Part shown: one piece after another, positions 16,791 through 26,524 of the stretch | Layout of the letters: each line of letters opens with the position of its first letter | Position numbering within the stretch: position 1 is the first letter of the stretch | NCBI GenBank assembly: GCA_000964245.1 | Contig: LANB01000001.1 | Coordinates: 537,501 to 601,500 of the forward strand | Source: Cellvibrionaceae bacterium 1162T.S.0a.05 | Lineage (GTDB): Bacteria; Pseudomonadota; Gammaproteobacteria; Pseudomonadales; Cellvibrionaceae | DNA: 64,000 nucleotides | Direction of reading: 5' to 3' | Position numbers and translations under genes: made by a program | The notes under the pieces: generated by a model | The model's input: only the letters and a program-made list of their open reading frames with translations | What the model was told of the DNA's origin: nothing | Databases searched by the model: none

Positions 16791-18374
16791 TCAGTGTTCT
16801 CGCGTGGCTTTAAAAACAATATCAGGATACCGATCTTCCGTTAAGGACAAATTGACGCGAGTCGGTGCCAGATAACTTAAGTGGCCGCCACCATCAATTG
16901 CCAAATTATCTGCGGCCTTGCGTTTAAACTCCGCCAATTTCGTGGCGTCATTGCACTCTACCCAACGTGCGGTATTCACATTAACAGGCTCGTAAATCGC
17001 TTCGACCTTGTACTCGTCTTTTAAGCGATATGCCACCACTTCAAATTGTAGTACACCCACGGCACCCACTACGATGTCGTTATTGTTCACCGGGAAGAAT
17101 ACCTGGGTCGAACCTTCCTCAGAAAGCTGCTGCAGACCTTTTTGCAATTGTTTTGTCTTGAGCGGATCTTTCAAGCGAATGCGCCGGAAAAGTTCGGGGG
17201 CGAAATGCGGAATGCCGGTGAATTTAAGATCCTCACCTTCGGTAAAGGTATCACCAATTTGAATCGTACCGTGGTTGTGTAACCCGATAATATCGCCAGA
17301 AACCGCCTCTTCAACGTGGCTGCGATCGCCCGCCAGAAAAGTCACAGCATCCGCGATTTTGACATCTTTCCCTATGCGCACATGTCGCATTTTCATCCCT
17401 TTTTCATAACGGCCTGAACAGACTCGCATAAAGGCAATACGGTCGCGATGTTTAGGGTCCATATTCGCCTGAATTTTGAAGATAAAGCCGGAAAACTTTT
17501 CCTCACGCGCATTGATCTCGCGCGTTTTGGTGGCGCGATCCATCGGCTTGGGTGCCCATTCAACGAATCCATCGAGAAATTCGCGAACGCCAAAATTTCC
17601 TAGGGCCGTACCGAAATACACCGGTGTAAGTTCTCCATTGAGATACGCTTGCAAATCAAACTCGTGAGTCGCACCGCGCACCAATTCAATTTCTTCTCTC
17701 ACATCATCTGCATACGCACCAAGCAATGCCGTTGCTTCATCACTATCGAGGCCTTTTATCTGCTTATCTTCGGGAATCGTGTGTCCCATACCCTGCTGAT
17801 AAAGATGAATCGTATCGGTATAAAGGTTGTAAACACCTTTAAAGTTTTTACCCATTCCTATGGGCCAATTAATCGGTGCAGCCGCAATTTTTAGTACCGA
17901 CTCAATTTCATCCATCACTTCTATCGGATCGCGAATATCACGGTCCATTTTATTGATAAATGACAATATTGGCGTATCACGTAAACGGCACACTTCCATT
18001 AATTTAATTGTGCGATCCTCGACGCCTTTAGCCCCATCAATGACCATCAATACCGAGTCCACTGCAGTGAGTGTGCGATAGGTATCTTCCGAGAAATCTT
18101 CGTGGCCCGGCGTATCCAACAGATTGACGACGCGATCTTTATAAGGAAATTGCATTACTGATGAGGTTACAGAAATACCTCTCTCCTGCTCCATCGTCAT
18201 CCAGTCAGATTTCGCATGTGGCCCTTTCTTGCCCTTGACGGAACCCGCCAACTGAATGGCGTTACCAAACAAAAGCAATTTCTCAGTGACTGTGGTTTTA
18301 CCGGCATCCGGGTGGGAAATAATGGCAAATGTGCGTCTTTTATTGATTTCATCGATCAAGGCGCGTGATGACAT
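16791..18374 (-). CDS. prfC: Peptide chain release factor 3
   Basis: This 527-residue translational GTPase recycles RF1/RF2 from the ribosome. The G motifs are clear: [12 protein letters not shown] (G1), [11 protein letters not shown] (G2), [16 protein letters not shown] (G3) and FINKMDRD (G4). The length equals that of E. coli RF3 (529). RF3 is favoured over EF-G because of the length and the [13 protein letters not shown] segment. The start is the ATG at 18374. No linkage to rimI occurs here, unlike in enteric bacteria. Confidence 0.97.
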   Translation of the reverse strand: MSSRALIDEINKRRTFAIISHPDAGKTTVTEKLLLFGNAIQLAGSVKGKKGPHAKSDWMTMEQERGISVTSSVMQFPYKDRVVNLLDTPGHEDFSEDTYRTLTAVDSVLMVIDGAKGVEDRTIKLMEVCRLRDTPILSFINKMDRDIRDPIEVMDEIESVLKIAAAPINWPIGMGKNFKGVYNLYTDTIHLYQQGMGHTIPEDKQIKGLDSDEATALLGAYADDVREEIELVRGATHEFDLQAYLNGELTPVYFGTALGNFGVREFLDGFVEWAPKPMDRATKTREINAREEKFSGFIFKIQANMDPKHRDRIAFMRVCSGRYEKGMKMRHVRIGKDVKIADAVTFLAGDRSHVEEAVSGDIIGLHNHGTIQIGDTFTEGEDLKFTGIPHFAPELFRRIRLKDPLKTKQLQKGLQQLSEEGSTQVFFPVNNNDIVVGAVGVLQFEVVAYRLKDEYKVEAIYEPVNVNTARWVECNDATKLAEFKRKAADNLAIDGGGHLSYLAPTRVNLSLTEDRYPDIVFKATREH

Positions 18375-18582
18375 GCTTTAACTAACCTCGTTGGTGCACT
18401 GTCGCCAGTACACGCTACTGAATTTCTCTTAACTGTTTGCTACTGCCTCGCGACAGAGAGTTCGCCTGCGCGGCGCAGCGCGACATCATATCATCAAGGC
18501 TTCGATACGTATGCTCGAAGGGGCAATTTGCTGCAATGAGCGCGCGAGAAATTAAATATTCAGAAAGGAATATGGAGGAAAC

Positions 18583-18603
18583 GGTGGGCACAAAAGGCCC
18601 ACC
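18583..18603 (-). terminator. Possible terminator hairpin downstream of the xylanase gene
   Basis: A 7-bp stem GGTGGGC/GCCCACC with a 7-base loop lies just beyond the xylanase stop. On the minus strand it is followed only by GTTTCC, a weak U-tract, so termination may be inefficient or Rho-assisted. Confidence 0.45.
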
Positions 18604-18615
18604 GCCAATCAGGAA

Positions 18616-19839
18616 TTAATTACAACTTCCCAAAGAGGTCCAGGAGGCATCGCTGCCAGGCACCGTACTGGTGTACCAATTTGCCTGGTACAAGGTGTTT
18701 TGATAAACCATGCGGTCGCCACCTTCGGCATGATTGTATGCACCACCCGACCAATCGCGAGCCGTCCAGTTAGGATACACATTGACGCCACTACAGCTTG
18801 CGCTGCCGCCAGAACTAGAGGCGCTACTGGAGCTGCTGGAACTTGAAGACGAGCTGCTTGAACTGGAGGAACTGCTTGAGCTCGAAGAGGCGCTATTAGA
18901 ACCGCCGCTACAGTTAACCGGGCCACCGCCGCCCCATTGGTTGGAACAGGTGTTCACACCAATACAGCTCTGGCTATTTTCCCATCCCCAGCCACTGCTC
19001 TGGTTATTACAGAGTGGGTAGTTGGAACCATACCAATTACAGCACTGACCACTCCCGCCCGAACTTGAAGCTGAGCTACTGGAGCTGGAAGAACTGGAGC
19101 TGCTGGAACTACTGGAGCTGGAAGAGCTGGAGCTGCTCGAGGAGGAAGAGCCACCCTGGCTAACGGTAATATCAGAACTACCGCTGCTTTGATAACCTTC
19201 TGTCGCCATTACCATGTAGTTAAACTCGGTACCCAGGTTCAAACCAACGCTGGCCCAAGCGTCAAAGTGTGCACCAACATTGATTGTACCGCTGTTACGC
19301 TTGTTGGAACGGACGCTCCAGTATTGATAAAACGTCGCCGTTCCATCAATAGAGGGCTGATTGACACGCTGGCTACGTGCCAGAGTGTAGGTGCTGCCGT
19401 CGATGTTAACTGTGCCGTATACCGTCGCGCCCGAGCTGGGGTTGTAGTTAACCCAGTTCTCTACAATGTAGTATTCGATCAAGGGGTTACGAGTCCAACC
19501 ATACAAAGCAAGGTAACTCGTGCCGCTCGCGCTGTAACTACCAGAGTAAGTGACCGTTCGGCGACTGCCGGGGTTCCATCCGTATCCACCCACCCAGTTA
19601 TTGGTGCTATTGCCCCAGTTCGAGGTGTAGCGACCGTTGCCGTAAAGCGTCATGGAGGCGTCACCGGAATCTTTCCAGAAGGTGTAGTAGTAACCGCCGT
19701 TGTTGCCGGTTGCGTTGGAGTTAAGCACCGTTTGTGCGTGAGAGCCTGCCGCAAATACCAGTGCAGACAGGGAGACCAGGGCGAAGGACAGTGTTTTTAA
19801 CCATCCAGTAGACCCTGACTTTAAGTCAGTGTGTTTCAT
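18616..19839 (-). CDS. Secreted modular GH11 endo-1,4-beta-xylanase with CBM10 and CBM5/12-type modules
   Basis: From the ATG at 19839 (GAGGAA upstream) the enzyme has 407 residues; an in-frame ATG eight codons earlier lacks a ribosome site. After a signal peptide ending SHAQ comes a GH11 domain of about 190 residues. It has both catalytic glutamates, in [12 protein letters not shown] and [15 protein letters not shown] pure Ser linker leads to a CBM10 module ([20 protein letters not shown]), a second Ser linker, and a C-terminal chitin/cellulose-binding-type module ([12 protein letters not shown]). GH11 enzymes cleave internal xylan bonds and CBM10 anchors to crystalline cellulose. Poly-Ser linkers are typical of Cellvibrionaceae. 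Confidence 0.95.
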   Translation of the reverse strand: MKHTDLKSGSTGWLKTLSFALVSLSALVFAAGSHAQTVLNSNATGNNGGYYYTFWKDSGDASMTLYGNGRYTSNWGNSTNNWVGGYGWNPGSRRTVTYSGSYSASGTSYLALYGWTRNPLIEYYIVENWVNYNPSSGATVYGTVNIDGSTYTLARSQRVNQPSIDGTATFYQYWSVRSNKRNSGTINVGAHFDAWASVGLNLGTEFNYMVMATEGYQSSGSSDITVSQGGSSSSSSSSSSSSSSSSSSSSSSSSSSASSSGGSGQCCNWYGSNYPLCNNQSSGWGWENSQSCIGVNTCSNQWGGGGPVNCSGGSNSASSSSSSSSSSSSSSSSSSSSSSASSSGGSASCSGVNVYPNWTARDWSGGAYNHAEGGDRMVYQNTLYQANWYTSTVPGSDASWTSLGSCN

Positions 19840-20390
19840 GATTCGTTCCTCAATAGTAATCAAGAGTCGTTGTGTTTAAGCGACTTCCAACAGCATCCCT
19901 GTGCTTTCGTGCTGCACAACCTGCGGGTATCTGTATACCCAACACGCAAACAACACGAATCAGCCCACCCCGGTTAAACCCAAGGCAGACAAACCCAATA
20001 ACACTCAGAGCTGAAAAAAGTGCTTCCGAGAGCCTTTTACAAACATGATTTACCTCGCTGATCCCAAGGCTTAGTAGTTAACGAATTTATTTTTATAAAT
20101 TTGTTAGCGTCGGCTCTTAACCCCGTTAACATCTGGCGGTGTCGACATTATTATTTTTCACCGGCAAAAATCAGCACTGTCGATTTTCAGGGAAGAGTGA
20201 TCAGATTGTCAACAAGACTATAAGTTCTTGCGCCAATTAATTCGCAAACTTATTCAGAATTACTATTAAAAAGTTCTGCTCTCATTCACTTTTTTGCAAA
20301 ACCATAATGAAAACGATTTTATTTAAGACTGGCGTTTGCATGCGCTGCGCGCGTGTTTAATCGGCAGCAAGGCGAATCAAATAACACAAG
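19840..20390. other. Long intergenic region upstream of the xylanase gene (551 bp)
   Basis: No credible gene was found. The region is A/T-rich from about 20040 to 20330 and holds the dyad described separately at 20080-20105. The first 150 bases upstream of the xylanase would form a long leader if transcription starts near the dyad. It also contains the end of the MATE gene at 20391. No riboswitch or leader peptide was recognised. Confidence 0.5.
20080..20105. promoter_or_regulatory. Inverted repeat, candidate operator upstream of the xylanase gene
   Basis: Arms AACGAATTTAT and ATAAATTTGTT (10 of 11 complementary) flank a TTTT centre. The site is about 240 bases upstream of the xylanase ATG. 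Size and A/T content suit a dimeric regulator site, but no regulator is encoded nearby. A terminator for the upstream MATE gene is an alternative, though there is no long T-run. Confidence 0.4.
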
Positions 20391-21740
20391 CTAGTCGACG
20401 TTCACGGTCAAACGTTTCACAGTGTGATGTATCCAGATAAACGCCCAGGCACCAGCGAGAATGTTGGAGGCGGCAATTGCAAAGAAAATTCCTTTTACAC
20501 CATAAAAATAATTGGCGAGCCAGGCGAGCGGGAAAAGAAAAACAATGACGCGTGCCGACGACAACACAACGCCCGGAAAGGGTTTACCCAATCCATTAAA
20601 AGACGCATTGACCACCATCACAACGCCGTATGCAAAATAACTGAGTGGCACTAGCAATAAGTAGAAGCGCGTAATTTCAATCACGCGCGGATTGTCACTG
20701 AAAATCTGCCCAATCCATTCACCACTGAGCGCGAGCAACAGCGCACTGCCAAACCCGACTAGACAACAAAAACGTGCAGATATATTTTGTGCATTGCCCA
20801 ATCGATGATAGTGACCAGCACTCAGGTTTTGCCCGACAAAAGGTCCGATCACAGCCGACAAGGCGTAAAAACAAATCAGGGCTACAGCCTCGACGCGTGT
20901 CGCTGCACCAAAACCTGCAACGGCTTCCCAGCCATTGCGTGCCACCAAGGCAATAATGATCGCGCCGGAAGCCGGAATAATCATATTGGTTGCGGATGCC
21001 GGTAAGCCAACATGCAGAATCTTTTTCCAGGACGCCAGCATCCGATCAAAATGAAATGGCGATACCAGCAATTGGTGTTTACCGACAAAAAAATACGCCA
21101 ACACAAACACCGAAATAATTCTCACGAGAAACGACGCCCATGCTGCACCGGCAATTTCCATTCGCGGAAACCCGCCCCAACCGTAAATAAATATCGGGTC
21201 TAACGCAGCGTTGAGTAAAGCCATTGCAATCATGACATTGGCTTGCAAGCCGGTGTTGCCCAGGGCCCGCAACGCAGCCATCGCAACCATCGGCACCACC
21301 ATAAACGGCGCAGAAAAATACCAGATAAACATGTATTCATGAATGAGCGGCAAGACCTGCTCATCGGCGCCAAGCGCACGAAAAAGAGGATCGATGGTGG
21401 CCAAACCCAATATACATAACAGGATGGACAACAACGCAGACAAGGCAATGCTATCGGTAATATAAACTTTAATCGCGTCGTCATCATGCGAGCCCGCTGC
21501 ACGCGCGACAACGGAAGATGTTCCCGCTCCCAAACCAATTGCCAACGAGAGAATAAACATAATTACGGGCACAGGAAAACTTAAAGCGGCAAGCGCATCC
21601 CCCCCAAGACCCGATACAAAATACGTGTCGACAATGTTAAAAGACATGGTTGCCAATAAGGCTATGGTCATCGGCGCGGCCATGTTAAAAAGCGCACGTG
21701 AAATTGACCCTTCAGTTAACTGCCTTTTTGCTCCGACCAA
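20391..21740 (-). CDS. MATE-family multidrug/cation efflux protein
   Basis: The 449-residue protein has twelve predicted helices in two homologous halves. It shows the family patterns MAAPMTIALLATMSFNIVDTYFVSGLG at the N-terminus and VGLPASATNMIIPASGAIIIALVARNG at the start of the second half. MATE carriers exchange Na+ or H+ for drugs or metabolites; the substrate is unknown. It lies 30 bases downstream of rimI on the same strand. The length is normal (about 450), and no key segment is missing. Confidence 0.92.
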   Translation of the reverse strand: MVGAKRQLTEGSISRALFNMAAPMTIALLATMSFNIVDTYFVSGLGGDALAALSFPVPVIMFILSLAIGLGAGTSSVVARAAGSHDDDAIKVYITDSIALSALLSILLCILGLATIDPLFRALGADEQVLPLIHEYMFIWYFSAPFMVVPMVAMAALRALGNTGLQANVMIAMALLNAALDPIFIYGWGGFPRMEIAGAAWASFLVRIISVFVLAYFFVGKHQLLVSPFHFDRMLASWKKILHVGLPASATNMIIPASGAIIIALVARNGWEAVAGFGAATRVEAVALICFYALSAVIGPFVGQNLSAGHYHRLGNAQNISARFCCLVGFGSALLLALSGEWIGQIFSDNPRVIEITRFYLLLVPLSYFAYGVVMVVNASFNGLGKPFPGVVLSSARVIVFLFPLAWLANYFYGVKGIFFAIAASNILAGAWAFIWIHHTVKRLTVNVD

Positions 21741-21770
21741 AAGTGCTTCCTCTTTTTGGCTGCGATATAC

Positions 21771-22256
21771 CTAATCAAAACATGCTAATTCAATCGCAAA
21801 AATCAAGGCATTTTCGCGCTCGGCGTTTGCCGCTTTTTGCAAACCCGGATAATAATTTTTTCGTTGCCCCACACAGTTAAAACCGAGGCTTTCGTACAGC
21901 GCGATGGCTTTAGCGTTAGACTCCCGCACTTCAAGAAAACACGTTTGCTTCCCCTTGGCTGCGAGGGCGTTCAGGCCGTGCTTTACAAGCTTTTTTCCAA
22001 GTCCCTGGCCTTGCCAGGCTGTGCTCACTGCGAGCAAGAGCAATTCCGCTTCATCAGCGACTTCGCTGAAAATACAATAAGCAATCACATCCTTGCCGTT
22101 TCGCAGCCCTAAACACGCGTGCCCGGAATGAAAACTCGACATAAAATTTGCCGCTTCCCAGGGAGAAGGGTTAAGCGCTTTTTCTAATTGGCAAAGTTGA
22201 GGGAGATCGGCCTCGTCCAAAAAGCCAAAAGTCAGGTCTTGCACATCGTCCATCAC
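21771..22256 (-). CDS. rimI: Ribosomal protein bS18 N-alanine acetyltransferase
   Basis: This 161-residue GNAT protein has the acetyl-CoA-binding motif VSTAWQGQGLGKKLVKHGLNAL and the RimI-typical EVRESNAKAIALYESLGFNCVGQRKNYYP. RimI acetylates the N-terminal Ala of bS18. Its neighbour upstream is a holD-like gene, the partner found with rimI in many gammaproteobacteria, which supports both calls. Confidence 0.9.
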   Translation of the reverse strand: MMDDVQDLTFGFLDEADLPQLCQLEKALNPSPWEAANFMSSFHSGHACLGLRNGKDVIAYCIFSEVADEAELLLLAVSTAWQGQGLGKKLVKHGLNALAAKGKQTCFLEVRESNAKAIALYESLGFNCVGQRKNYYPGLQKAANAERENALIFAIELACFD

Positions 22257-22297
22257 AAATTGGTATTTTAATTCAGATCGCGTTTAGTTCAGGTGAG

Positions 22298-23215
22298 TTA
22301 AAAGAGCGCGTTCAAGCTTCGCCACACGCTCGCTTTGCACGCAGGCTCATGTAATATTTGTACCAGCGAGGGCAAAGACAGAATGGGGGCCGCGTACGCC
22401 GTCGATGTATTCACTTCATACACAGAACCCTTGGCACCCAACGCATGCAATGCATCGTCACCCATCGCGATACAGGCTTTCAATGGGCTTTGCTGCGTTC
22501 TTGCTTCGACAAACGACGAGACATAATCCCTCGCAGCGTCCCAGCTGTGATCGCCTTCTGATGTCGACAGGGGCCACGACAAAAAACTCACACGCGGCAA
22601 TTGCAAATTAAGTAATCTTTTACTTAAAAGAATGTTCGCCAGTAAGCTCTCTGTGGGCAAAGCTGATCGCGGTTCATGACTGTCTATAACCAGCAACCCG
22701 CCTTCCAATGCACTGATATTTTCCAGATACCAGATTGCAAGTTGAAAGCGCGCGGATATTTGTTCTACTGCGGGATTTGCAATCTGTTCAACGGATTCCG
22801 TCGGCTGAGGGCTTTTACTCGAATTGCGCTCCAGGCTGTTGTTCGACTGCTCAGGCAAATCCAATTCCTCGAGTATGCCTTTGGCAAGCTGAGGTTGGCT
22901 CCTTGTTGAATCCCTTGGCTGACTGCGAGTTGGCCTTTCTACTGAGGTCCCTGGTGCATCTGCCTCTGGCGCCCTAGCGCCATTATTGCCAATAGCCGGG
23001 TTATCGATTAATTGATGCAGGCCTGATGCGGCTTGAGGCAAAACACGTTGTGCATTCTCACTGACGGTATCCGCCCCTTGATCAGACAAGTCGTCACGGG
23101 TCGCCAATGGCAGTTCGCAAACACGCAATTCTGCCGAGTTCGGCAGAATGCGCGTTGGCACAAATTGGTCGATACCCAGAGCGTCGAGATAATGCAGGCG
23201 CAGCGCTTCATTCAT
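22298..23215 (-). CDS. holD: HolD-like protein (putative DNA polymerase III psi subunit) with low-complexity insertion
   Basis: The protein has 305 residues, far longer than E. coli HolD (137). The N-terminus (LHYLDALGIDQFVPTRILPNS) and C-terminus (AAPILSLPSLVQILHEPACKASVWRSLNALF) resemble the ends of HolD (LQQLGITQWSLRRP and a final ALWQQI helix). The middle, at about residues 60-150, is a polar Pro/Ser/Gln/Glu stretch that looks disordered. Psi links the clamp loader to SSB through chi. The rimI neighbour fits. Similarity is weak, so an uncharacterised HolD-family protein is the safer reading. It starts 8 bases after leuA ends. Confidence 0.55.
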   Translation of the reverse strand: MNEALRLHYLDALGIDQFVPTRILPNSAELRVCELPLATRDDLSDQGADTVSENAQRVLPQAASGLHQLIDNPAIGNNGARAPEADAPGTSVERPTRSQPRDSTRSQPQLAKGILEELDLPEQSNNSLERNSSKSPQPTESVEQIANPAVEQISARFQLAIWYLENISALEGGLLVIDSHEPRSALPTESLLANILLSKRLLNLQLPRVSFLSWPLSTSEGDHSWDAARDYVSSFVEARTQQSPLKACIAMGDDALHALGAKGSVYEVNTSTAYAAPILSLPSLVQILHEPACKASVWRSLNALF

Positions 23216-23223
23216 GCACTGAA

Positions 23224-24771
23224 CTATACCCCATCGCGCTGGGGATGCGAACGCTCACGACGTGACTCCAGCAAGTTAAGTGCATGCAGATAACTTTTCA
23301 CTGAGGCCGCCACAATATCGGTATCAGAACCCACACCGTTGACGATGTGACCATTGCGTTCGAGCCGCACAGTCACCTCCCCTTGGGAATCAGTGCCCTG
23401 AGTGATGTTATTCACAGAGTAAAGCAGGAGGTCCGCGTTGCTTTTGGCAACCGCTTCTATCGCTTTATAAGCTGCGTCCACGGGACCGCCTCCTTCGGCT
23501 TCACTTTCGACGGCCTGACCGTCAATACTGATATGCACTTTGGCTGTGGGCTTTTGGCCCGATTTTGACAAAGCTTCCAGATCAATCAGTTTGAAGCGTT
23601 CTGCCAGATTATCTGCGGCACTGTCACTCACCAGGGCCTGCAAATCCTCATCAAAAATTTCGTGCTTCTTGTCCGCCAACTCCTTGAAGCGCGCGAAGGC
23701 TTCATTCAAGGCATCCTGAGTGTCAAAGCTGACACCCAGGGCTTCAAAGCGCGCTTTTACCGCGGCTCGACCGGAGTGTTTCCCCAGAACGATTTTATTG
23801 GTGTTCCAACCCACATCTTCCGCACGCATGATTTCATAGGTCTCGCGATGCTTGAGAACGCCATCCTGGTGAATACCGGACTCGTGCGCAAAAGCGTTGG
23901 CACCCACGATGGCTTTGTTTGGCTGTACCGGAAAACCGGTGATGGTTGAGACCAGGCGCGAGGTCGGCACAATGTGTTCTGTCACAATGTCTGTTTCAAC
24001 CGGAAAAACATCCTTACGAGTGCGCACAGCCATCACAACCTCTTCGAGCGAGGCATTCCCCGCGCGCTCGCCCAGGCCATTGATTGTGCATTCAATCTGA
24101 CGTACACCATTCATGACCGCCGACAGTGAATTCGCAACCGCCAGACCGAGGTCATTGTGGCAATGTGTAGAAAAAATGGCCTTATCTGAATTAGGCACCG
24201 CTTCGATCAGCCGTTTGAACATTGCGCCGTACTCTGCGGGTTCCCCGTAACCCACTGTGTCGGGAACATTGATCGTGGTGGCACCGGCTGCAATTGCCGC
24301 CTCGGTGACGCGACACATAAAATCAAATTCGGAACGTGACCCATCCTCCAGAGAAAACTCCACATCATCGGTGTAGTTGCGGGCTCTTTTTACCGCGTGG
24401 ATCAGTTGCTCCAACACTTGCTCGGGCTGCATTTTCAGTTTGTATTGCATATGCACAGGAGATGTAGCGATAAAGGTGTGAATACGCGAACGTGCCGCGG
24501 GTTTGATTGCTTCTGCGGCACGATCAATGTCCGCATCGACGGCCCGTGCCAAGCTACAAACTGTGGACTCTTTAATGGCTTTCGCGACCGCTTGCACCGC
24601 TTCAAAATCTCCCGGGCTGGCAATCGCAAAACCCGCTTCAATCACATCCACGCGCATTTTTTCCAGCATGCGAGCGATGCGGACTTTTTCGTCCCGTGTC
24701 ATGGACGCGCCGGGGCTTTGTTCCCCATCACGCAGTGTGGTATCAAAAATTACCAGTTTTTCTTTGCTCAT
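23224..24771 (-). CDS. leuA: 2-isopropylmalate synthase
   Basis: This 515-residue enzyme condenses acetyl-CoA with 2-oxoisovalerate, the first step of leucine synthesis. The catalytic TIM barrel shows [14 protein letters not shown] at the N-terminus and the metal-binding [14 protein letters not shown]. The C-terminal LeuA regulatory domain for leucine feedback spans about residues 390-505. The last residues ([12 protein letters not shown]) are an extra polar tail. A promoter and leucine-rich leader peptide lie upstream, so attenuation is likely. leuBCD are not in the window. Confidence 0.97.
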   Translation of the reverse strand: MSKEKLVIFDTTLRDGEQSPGASMTRDEKVRIARMLEKMRVDVIEAGFAIASPGDFEAVQAVAKAIKESTVCSLARAVDADIDRAAEAIKPAARSRIHTFIATSPVHMQYKLKMQPEQVLEQLIHAVKRARNYTDDVEFSLEDGSRSEFDFMCRVTEAAIAAGATTINVPDTVGYGEPAEYGAMFKRLIEAVPNSDKAIFSTHCHNDLGLAVANSLSAVMNGVRQIECTINGLGERAGNASLEEVVMAVRTRKDVFPVETDIVTEHIVPTSRLVSTITGFPVQPNKAIVGANAFAHESGIHQDGVLKHRETYEIMRAEDVGWNTNKIVLGKHSGRAAVKARFEALGVSFDTQDALNEAFARFKELADKKHEIFDEDLQALVSDSAADNLAERFKLIDLEALSKSGQKPTAKVHISIDGQAVESEAEGGGPVDAAYKAIEAVAKSNADLLLYSVNNITQGTDSQGEVTVRLERNGHIVNGVGSDTDIVAASVKSYLHALNLLESRRERSHPQRDGV

Positions 24772-24884
24772 AAATAGTTACTCGAAATTACCAGAACAGC
24801 TTTGGGCAAGTCTGGGTACTGCACTGTCGAATTCTGCACTGAAGGTGCAATAAAAGGGGCCAGGTTAAAGAGTTTGAGAGAGTG

Positions 24885-24974
24885 TTATTCGCCGCGCAGC
24901 GGCAACAACACAGGTGCCAATAAGGCACTGGAATCGGCGAGATAGAGAGTAATGTTGATTGTCAGTTTGTACAC
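24885..24974 (-). CDS. leuL: Candidate leu operon leader peptide
   Basis: A 29-codon frame starts at GTG (24974), preceded by GGA about 11 bases upstream, and ends in ALLAPVLLPLRGE. It contains eight Leu codons, six of them in the last 12 residues. It lies 113 bases before the leuA ATG and downstream of a good promoter, the position of a leucine attenuation leader. Hairpin-forming segments follow (GTGCC/GGCAC inside it, TGCAC/GTGCA after it), but no classic U-tract was found, so the termination step is unproven. Confidence 0.6.
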   Translation of the reverse strand: MYKLTINITLYLADSSALLAPVLLPLRGE

Positions 24975-25019
24975 AGCACTTTTCCGTCAAGGTGTTAACA
25001 ATGGAACGACACTGTGTGA

Positions 25020-25048
25020 ATTTTAGGGCTCGACTCGCACAAAATCAA
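25020..25048 (-). promoter_or_regulatory. Predicted sigma70 promoter of leuL-leuA
   Basis: On the minus strand TTGATT (25043-25048) and TAAAAT (25020-25025) are separated by exactly 17 bases. Transcription would start near 25013, giving a leader of about 240 nt before leuA. Confidence 0.6.
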
Positions 25049-25053
25049 TATTC

Positions 25054-25080
25054 ATCCTAATTTATTGGGTTAATTAGGAT
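25054..25080. promoter_or_regulatory. Perfect 9-bp inverted repeat just upstream of the leuA promoter
   Basis: ATCCTAATT and AATTAGGAT are separated by 9 bases and end 6 bases upstream of the predicted -35 box. The position suits an activator site. It also lies about 90 bases beyond the nadA stop, but it has no T-run and is a poor terminator candidate. Confidence 0.45.
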
Positions 25081-25171
25081 AAAATAACAATAAATACGCA
25101 TTTTTTGCCCAAAGAAAGGAATATTATACTCGCGTTTTGACGTTGAGGGAGATAATCTTTTCGGGAAACAA

Positions 25172-26221
25172 CTATTTTGCAGTAAATTGCAGCATGCGTT
25201 CCAGTGGGATAAGGGCTTTGGTGACCAACTGCGGGCTAACCTTAATCTCATTGTCAGTCTTGTCAAAAACCGTTGCGAGAGCATCCAGCTCGTTCATGGC
25301 CATCCACGGACAATTGGCACAACTGCGGCAAGTTGCACCGCTACCGGCTGTCGGCGCAATGTAAAGCGATTTACCCGGGCAGGCTTGCTGCATCTTGTAG
25401 AAAATGCCTTGATCGGTGGCGACGATAAAAGCGGGATGAGGCAGGGTTTTGGTTGCGTTAATCAGTTGTGATGTTGAGCCAACGACATCGGCTAATTCAA
25501 CAACACTTTCCGGTGATTCCGGGTGGACAAGCACAGCCGCTTCCGGATGCTGCTTTTTCAAATCGAGAATCCCGCGGGCTTTGAACTCTTCGTGAACGAT
25601 ACACGCCGCGTCCCACAACAGCATGTCGGCTCCGGTTTTTTGTTGAACGTAACGACCGAGATGCTTATCAGGCGCCCAGATAATTTTCTTACCTTGCTTG
25701 TCGAGATGATCGACAACATCAAGAGCAATGCTGGACGTAACCACCCAGTCCGCTCGTGCTTTCACAGCGGCAGACGTGTTTGCATACACCACAACGACCC
25801 GCTCGGGATGGGCATCGCAAAACGCCGAAAATTCATCTTCGGGGCAACCGAGGTCGAGCGAACACGTGGCCTCCAGAGTCGGCATCAATACGCGCTTTTC
25901 AGGGGAGAGTATCTTTGCTGTCTCACCCATAAATTTCACACCCGCGACAATCAGCGTTTGCGCGCTGTTTTGCTTGCCAAAACGTGCCATCTCGAGTGAA
26001 TCTCCCACAAAGCCACCTGTGGCCTCTGCAAGGGCCTGCACTTCCGGTGAGGTGTAGTAGTGGGCAATCAGAACCGCGTTGTGGGCTTTTAGTGCAGCTT
26101 CGATCAGCGCCTGCTTGGCCTCAGTGTTTTGTTCTGGCGCATGCAAGTCTCGTAACTCAATCGCGCGATCGAGATACTCCTGAACGACTTGTTTTTGCTG
26201 CCTACGCAGATCTGAGGACAT
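25172..26221 (-). CDS. nadA: Quinolinate synthase
   Basis: This 349-residue [4Fe-4S] enzyme condenses iminoaspartate with dihydroxyacetone phosphate to quinolinate for NAD synthesis. The cluster cysteines are visible in [15 protein letters not shown] and the C-terminal [33 protein letters not shown] is the family N-terminal substrate motif. The ATG has AAGGGA at a good distance. nadB is not nearby. The start lies about 180 bases downstream of the tRNA-Lys 3' end. Confidence 0.96.
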   Translation of the reverse strand: MSSDLRRQQKQVVQEYLDRAIELRDLHAPEQNTEAKQALIEAALKAHNAVLIAHYYTSPEVQALAEATGGFVGDSLEMARFGKQNSAQTLIVAGVKFMGETAKILSPEKRVLMPTLEATCSLDLGCPEDEFSAFCDAHPERVVVVYANTSAAVKARADWVVTSSIALDVVDHLDKQGKKIIWAPDKHLGRYVQQKTGADMLLWDAACIVHEEFKARGILDLKKQHPEAAVLVHPESPESVVELADVVGSTSQLINATKTLPHPAFIVATDQGIFYKMQQACPGKSLYIAPTAGSGATCRSCANCPWMAMNELDALATVFDKTDNEIKVSPQLVTKALIPLERMLQFTAK

Positions 26222-26242
26222 GATGAATCCCTTTGTAACGCT

Positions 26243-26278
26243 CTATCTGGCTATCTTGCTATCTTGCTTGCTATCTGG
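26243..26278. repeat. Short tandem 8-bp repeats (CTATCTKG) upstream of nadA
   Basis: Four copies of CTATCTGG or CTATCTTG run from 26243 to 26278, with one 4-base interruption. They lie between the tRNA-Lys terminator and the nadA start and could change nadA promoter or leader spacing by slippage. Confidence 0.6.
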
Positions 26279-26366
26279 CACTCGCTAGCGACATAGCACA
26301 TAGCGCTCTGCTTACGCTAAAACTGCGCTTTGCGAGCGTCAAGCGTTTTCACTTCTGCCAAAAACG

Positions 26367-26388
26367 AAAAAAGGGGACAAATGTCCCC
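26367..26388 (-). terminator. Rho-independent terminator of the tRNA-Lys transcript
   Basis: On the minus strand GGGGAC-N4-GTCCCC is followed by TTTTTT, 12 bases beyond the CCA end of the tRNA. Confidence 0.9.
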
Positions 26389-26399
26389 TTCTTCTTTTA

Positions 26400-26475
26400 T
26401 GGTGGGTCGTACTGGATTCGAACCAGTGACCAATTGGTTAAAAGCCAACTGCTCTACCAGCTGAGCTAACGACCC
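26400..26475 (-). tRNA. tRNA-Lys (anticodon UUU)
   Basis: The 76-nt gene has a complete cloverleaf with an encoded CCA. The acceptor GGGTCGT pairs with ACGACCC, the D arm contains AGCTCAGCTGGTAGAGC, the anticodon loop is CTTTTAA, and the T loop is GTTCGAATC. The queE-queC-tRNA-Lys neighbourhood matches the order seen in pseudomonads. Confidence 0.97.
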
Positions 26476-26498
26476 ATAAACTTTTTAATCTTAATGTT

Positions 26499-26513
26499 GG
26501 CGTCTCCGACGCC
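26499..26513 (-). other. 6-bp perfect hairpin between the two tRNA-Lys copies
   Basis: GGCGTC/GACGCC with a 3-base loop lies in the spacer between the interrupted and the intact tRNA-Lys. It may help processing of the shared transcript. Confidence 0.5.
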
Positions 26514-26524
26514 GCTCTCCACCT

